Source: Lingula anatina (Eukaryota > Brachiopoda > Lingulata > Lingulida > Lingulidae). From it: 64,000 nucleotides of DNA. The stretch lies in contig NW_019775747.1 of the NCBI RefSeq assembly GCF_001039355.2, positions 386,752-450,751 on the forward strand, written 5' to 3'. Made by a program: the position numbers and the translations under genes. This document shows, in pieces, positions 59,333 to 64,000 of the stretch (its first letter is position 1; every line of letters starts with the position of its first letter). Below the pieces are notes generated by a model. That model made no database searches, had not been told where the DNA came from, and worked only from the letters and a program-made list of their open reading frames with translations.

Positions 59333-59346
59333 GTTGCCATGGCAAT
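59333..59346. promoter_or_regulatory. RFX X-box-like motif GTTGCCATGGCAAT
   Basis: 13 of 14 positions match the symmetric X-box GTTGCCATGGCAAC; the last base is T instead of C. The two half-sites and the central AT spacing are kept. Confidence 0.5.
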
Positions 59347-61028
59347 GCAGGTTATCTCCTGGAGTACCAGGTTGGTGGTATATGTGGGTTAGTAGCACCA
59401 AATGTATGGTTACTGTAATAGACTGATATATATATGTGATATGGTCTCCATATGGGCAACACACTCTCAACATGGACTCCTGCCCCCCCCCCCCCATCTC
59501 CCTGCCCCCCTGGCACGGCTCTCTCATATTCAAGGGACAGATGAAGGCAAATTGTGATACCTTGAACAATTTAAAAATAATATTATTGAAATGAAAAATG
59601 ATTTGCAAAAAAATAATATGTCACAGTTTTTTTTTTCTTGATATTTACCCAATATGGCCATTATTGATACCAAGTATATGGTTTTCTGAACAAAAAAAGA
59701 AGAAAAAAAAAAAAAGGGTCATTGAGTTGTTTCTTCCTACTTTTTTCTTAAATACCAAATTCATATAGATCTATGATATAAAGTGACCACTTTAGTGAGA
59801 CTGACCTATATTAGGAGCAAAAACAATAAAATTGCATAAAAGTAAAAAGAAAATAAATATTGTCATTGTGGGTGTGTGATATACAGAAACAAAAGGAAGA
59901 AAAAAATAGTATATCCTGTTTTATGTAATATGTGGTTGGAAGAATATTTGATTGATTGCTATATTAGTACATTATGATTGATTTTAGTGGAATGTCTTCT
60001 GGACCATAAATAGGGCTGTCAATAACGGCGTTCTCAACATGTGGAGATCTATTGTAATTATGTTATTAACAGTGAAAAAAATACCTAAAAAACAAAGGAA
60101 TATTGGTGTTCAGATAAAAGTAGAATACATGTTATTTCAGTTGAATATTTTGGCCTTCGGATTGTGGTATGTTTTAAGAAGTTTTCCTGTACAATTTGTG
60201 TTGAAAGAAATAATGAAAATAGTTGTTTGTTTAAAATGATTATTAAGATAGAAGAATTACAGTAGAGGTACCTTTTTGTGGGCTTGACACCCTGGCTCCA
60301 GAGGGCCGACAGACTCCTGACGAAGACTCTAAGAACTGTATATGCAGAGTGATGTATCAGGTTGCTAGGAGACCCATTTGATTGACTGCTACCTTAGCAT
60401 TAATCCATCTGTCTGGATGAGTACGGGAAGGGTACTAGTAGGCCAACATTCTGAGGCTGTGAAGTACCAGATTACTGTTATGTAAGAGAACTTAATGACC
60501 AGGAAATATAGTACAATCTGCCCACTCATCAGTAAAGGATTGGAGAGATTTTGGGGCCTGCTTTTGGCAATTTTTTTTAGGGTTATGCATCATGAATTAC
60601 ACTGGAGGCCGAATTTTGTGGTTAAATTATCACCCAGGCTTTTTATATATGTATATTTTATCTACTTCCTCTTAAGAATATAGATTTTCAATGGATCTGA
60701 ACATGTGCTAACACCTCCCACTCTTTTATCCCAGTGATATTTCAAATTCAGGGAGTGCATTTATTAACAATTTGTTTGTTTCTTTATGACATTATTGTCA
60801 TAATGCAAATGTATTCATTTCTGGGATAAGGTATAAATTCTTCAGGTAAGAGATGTTGAACATATTCTTAAAATTATTAGACTGATCATTTTTTTCAAGG
60901 TGCATTGGTAGATATTGGTTGTAGCAAGAAGGGAGGTGCATAATCTACTTATGACACATTTGGATGCATATTTACTTCATTTCTTGATACATGTGATACT
61001 GGAATATTTGAAGTAATTTGTTACCTTA

Positions 61029-61081
<53 letters not shown>
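61029..61081 (+). repeat. (CT)n(CA)n compound microsatellite
   Basis: About nine CT units passing into about 17 CA units. Confidence 0.97.
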
Positions 61082-61086
<5 letters not shown>

Positions 61087-61107
61087 CAGTTGTGTGCACA
61101 TGCATGC

Positions 61108-61173
61108 ACTCTCTCTCTTTCACACACACACACACTTTCTCTCAGTCTCTCTTACCCGCGCACGTGCGCTCAT

Positions 61174-61234
<61 letters not shown>
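61108..61234 (+). repeat. Second CT/CA compound microsatellite block
   Basis: Alternating short CT and CA tracts, then a long (AC)n of about 29 units ending near 61234. With the block at 61029 it forms a 200-bp low-complexity zone interrupted by TTTGCAGTTGTGTGCACATG. Confidence 0.95.
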
Positions 61235-61238
<4 letters not shown>

Positions 61239-61885
61239 ACCTACTGCTGTCCATTTCTCTCCCACTCAGTCAAATCCTGCTATACTCAACTCATTGATTT
61301 TACCGCAATGACTTATTGATAGTGTTCTGCAGCATTTTAATAGGACAGGACTGGAGAGGGCACTTCTGTATGATATTCAGGCCACGCTAAATGGATGATT
61401 TTTACGATGTTCCATCATTCATGTTGTGGTTTGAGTACTTAATTCAAAAGGCCTGTATTGTGGATAACTGTGGCTTATTACAACGGTGTCTAAATTTGTC
61501 AGATTTACTGCATTGTACCATCCATGTCTAGGTCCATGTACAACAAGAGAGCCCTGACTATGGATAATTTACTGAATAAGGATATAGTAGCTGGCCTTGC
61601 AGAAAAATAAAATTTGTTTTACCTTAGAAGTTAGGAATGCATGTAAAATCAATTATCTAAACTGAATATGGTAAAACCCTTATAAAGAATTACAGGATAT
61701 TTAATTTTTTTTCTTCAGCCAAAGTAAAGAGCATATTAAAGAGCTTATTATAAATCAAAATGAGATTCGTCGCTGCTTATGTGCATGCATGCTTGCGTGT
61801 ATGTATACATCTATGCATGCATGTGTATATAATTACTCATATATATTCACTTGTATAATAGTGTAAGTGTACGAAAAATATGTAA

Positions 61886-62438
61886 TACCCCGTTCACACT
61901 ACGCTCAGTTATCCGGATAAGTTGCGAATTAGGTCACAATTCGAATAAATGCAGTAGTGTGAACGCAAGAGGATTTTGAAAATGCGCATTTTCAAAATCC
62001 TGCAAGCGAGGTGGATTTCTAAGCGCGATCCGGATAACTTACCAGAATCGACACCTGTACAGATCTTACTGTGCATGTGTGCAGATAAGTGCGGGTATCT
62101 ATGAACGCTGGTTTATTACTTTAGCGATTGCACCAAACGTATTTGGCGGTCACCACTCACTACAACATGAGGAAACAAACTTATTTTGCCACCTTATACT
62201 TCTCAAGAATGCTGGAATGTCTTTTGAGTTGCATTTGTCGTCACAAATTTTTGTTGATATTTTAAGATTTCCTGTGCGGGGCATGCGCAAGTGTTCAAAA
62301 CAGGAAGTTAAACCTGAAATTTTCAACGTGGGATTCGGATTCGCTTAGCGAGTGTGAACGCAATACCGAATCGGATTCCTTACGAAAAATCCGAATTATA
62401 GAAATGCGCATTTTGGCAACTGTAGTGTGAACGGGGTA
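61886..62438. mobile_element. 553-bp MITE with CCCCGTTCACACTAC termini
   Basis: The left end is TACCCCGTTCACACTACGCT and the right end GTAGTGTGAACGGGGTA, perfect inverted repeats of 17 bases, with TA as the likely target-site duplication. Sub-terminal repeats of AGTGTGAACGCAA occur inside. A perfect 30-bp palindrome built on AAAATGCGCATTTT is at 61971-62000, and ATGCGCATTTT recurs near 62403. The 89-codon ORF inside has no transposase features I recognise. A decayed relative is at 25664-25800 and a terminal fragment at 62674-62698. The TA target suggests a Tc1/mariner- or Harbinger-type parent, not determined. Confidence 0.85.
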
Positions 62439-62498
62439 TAAGTTGATTTATTGAAGTTGCCTCACGAGTGTTAATTTTGTCTAGTAATAAGTGCAGTC

Positions 62499-62672
62499 GT
62501 AGGGCCCATTCCCAATGAATATATTGTTCTGTGTAAATCGATCCCACTCTGCAGGGACTCCTTTTGTTTTCAACAAACTCCTATAATCACCAGCTTTTCT
62601 GTATTCTACTCTATGCCAGGAGGAGGCCAGTTAATCTTTTAATTTGATTGCACTCAGTGAGTTCCATCTAAG
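62499..62672 (+). mobile_element. MITE family A, copy 3 (truncated at an N)
   Basis: The left end AGGGCCCATTCCCAATGAAT and the interior (TTTTCTGTATTCTACTC, TATGCCAGGAGGAGGC) match the copy at 4644-4905. The expected right terminus is missing because the sequence breaks at N 62673. Confidence 0.75.
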
Positions 62673-62698
62673 NAAACTGTAGTGTGAACGGGGTAATA
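62673..62698. other. N followed by terminal fragment of the CCCCGTTCACACTAC MITE
   Basis: After the N the sequence reads AACTGTAGTGTGAACGGGGT, identical to the right end of the MITE that ends 235 bases upstream. A truncated family A copy on one side and an isolated MITE end on the other, joined by a single N, point to a collapsed assembly gap. Confidence 0.65.
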
Positions 62699-64000
62699 GT
62701 GTGTGTCAGCTGGTACAGGGTGCGTAAAAACATTTTGATCACCCTGCTTCATACATGAGTTCAGTGTCAATTTTCCAGTCCAGATGAACACCCAGACAAC
62801 AAAACCTTGAGGTCTTCGTTCCAGCAGACCAGATATCTGGTCAGTGGACAAAGGGAGAAGTTAGTAAACAATACTGTCCACTTTAGCCTCTGAATCTCAG
62901 GGTAGCCCACTGTTAGCCTCTCATACAATATGGACAGATAGATAAAAAGTTAAATTGTAATGAGATACACCACTGCTGCAGAAAAAATGTACAGTATAAT
63001 ACAACAGACTTATCAGAGGAAAACATGATTAAACAATGTAAGAAATGATTTATGGTAATTGTGCACCAACAAATGCACAAACGTATCACTACAACTTGGG
63101 ACACATGCAGTCAACATATTTTTCTGTGTATTTTGCCTGTGTCTTTAATATCTAACTTGCTCCCTTAGCAGACTTGCTGAAATCATTACAAGCTAGTACT
63201 AGTATGTTTAATGCAAAGTACCAGTATGCTTTCAGTTTTGATAGACAGACTCACATATGCATAATGTACAGTACAGAAGAGGGTGTGCTGTCTACAATGT
63301 TAGCACTGGCCCCAGGGTAAATACCAGTTAAACTGAAGCCAAGCCAGTAATTTTTTTGTAAATTTTTACAGTCCCTACCAACTGTTTCTGCTTCAGCCAA
63401 GTTATATTCTAAAACCTTTTTTAGCTTAAAAGGCCAGTGGGGTTACACATTGTGTATAGAATTTTTGAATTCACTGTATTTAGCCGTACTCCTACACCCA
63501 CATATATATCCAGTCAATGTGCCAACAGGTAGAAGGTGTGCCAAAGTTTAGAAACCAGCCATTGTGATGCACACAACATGACACAAAACTATCCCCACAT
63601 TGTGGCTTATGTCATTGTTGTGCACACCAACAACCACAAAATATAACCTTTCAAAATAAAATTTAAGTAAAAATATACAAATTCAATTACATTTTATAAT
63701 AGAACAAGCATCCAAACCTGTGGTATTGGCTCAATATTGATTAGCTCATCTTCAATGACAATAGCTTAATTATATCTATTAGGTTGTTTCTTCCTCTAAC
63801 ATTCATCGTATTGTACATCATGTCAGACACACCCACTTAATCTAGAATGCTATGCAGAAAATTTTGAAATATACTTACTAGTAGCACAGCAGGCAAACTG
63901 TTTATTCTGTATTCAATTTGGACTTCTTCACGACTGCCTACTAAATCCCTAAGTAGTACTGAATGACTCTCAGCACTTCACTTCTTCAATGCAATAATAT

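Larger units (their letters stand above)
54311..64000 (+). other. Downstream intron or intergenic DNA
   Basis: No supported exon. It contains two X-box motifs, an (AAT)n microsatellite, CT/CA compound repeats, C-runs, MITE family A copy 3 and a 553-bp MITE next to an N. 55000-57000, 59640-61000 and 62700-64000 are otherwise unremarkable AT-rich sequence. Confidence 0.4.

Noticed and set aside
59240-59608. 122-codon minus-strand ORF
   Set aside because: It crosses the C-run at about 59484 and has no recognisable domain. The minus strand shows no other exon evidence here.
62079-62348. 89-codon ORF inside the 553-bp MITE as possible transposase
   Set aside because: No DDE/DDD pattern or helix-turn-helix that I recognise, and too short for a transposase domain.
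1-64000. tRNA, rRNA or snRNA genes
   Set aside because: No cloverleaf with A/B box spacing or conserved rRNA blocks was recognised by eye. A covariance-model scan would be needed to exclude small RNAs.

Overview
The window is eukaryotic nuclear DNA, most likely from a marine invertebrate. It is strongly AT-rich and full of microsatellites, homopolymer runs, short inverted-repeat transposons (MITEs) and hairpins, and no open reading frame is longer than about 130 codons. The repeat types fit a mollusc-like or echinoderm-like genome, but I cannot decide the phylum from the sequence. I see no rRNA, tRNA, CRISPR array, bacterial operon or complete autonomous transposon.

The best gene model is one plus-strand gene with short exons and very long introns. 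Four candidate coding exons join in a single reading frame, each at phase 1: 1240-1321 (possible start exon), 9837-9980, 31452-31529 and 48892-48984. The second and third are well supported: clean splice sites, and only one frame open, which is the matching frame. The predicted peptide is rich in Ser/Thr/Val, contains two basic-residue phosphorylation-like motifs (RRS, RRT) and has no domain I recognise. It looks like a disordered N-terminal region, with the conserved domains probably lying beyond 64 kb. A possible alternative promoter and first exon lies at 54.0-54.31 kb. Weaker alternative starts lie at 1128-1213 and 48376-48468.

Layout. 0-1.2 kb: G-rich and CT-rich simple repeats and a possible 5' end. 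1.3-9.8 kb: intron with several MITEs and two strong hairpins. 10-31 kb: intron with a MITE 30 bp after the splice donor, a minus-strand LINE 3' fragment at 15.1-15.6 kb, more MITEs, and non-repetitive islands at 13.4 and 24 kb that look like regulatory DNA. 31.5-48.9 kb: intron with an E2F-like site, a perfect RFX X-box, and a large palindrome at 37.6-42.46 kb made of about 6-7 tandem units of roughly 374 bp per arm; each unit carries AGGTCA-type nuclear-receptor half-sites. 49-64 kb: a possible alternative promoter, two further X-box sites, microsatellites, and a 553-bp MITE beside an N that looks like a bad assembly join.

I found no convincing new multi-gene system. The items most worth a second look are the phase-consistent exon chain with its tandem NAGNAG acceptor, the palindromic satellite with repeated nuclear-receptor sites, and the recurring X-boxes.
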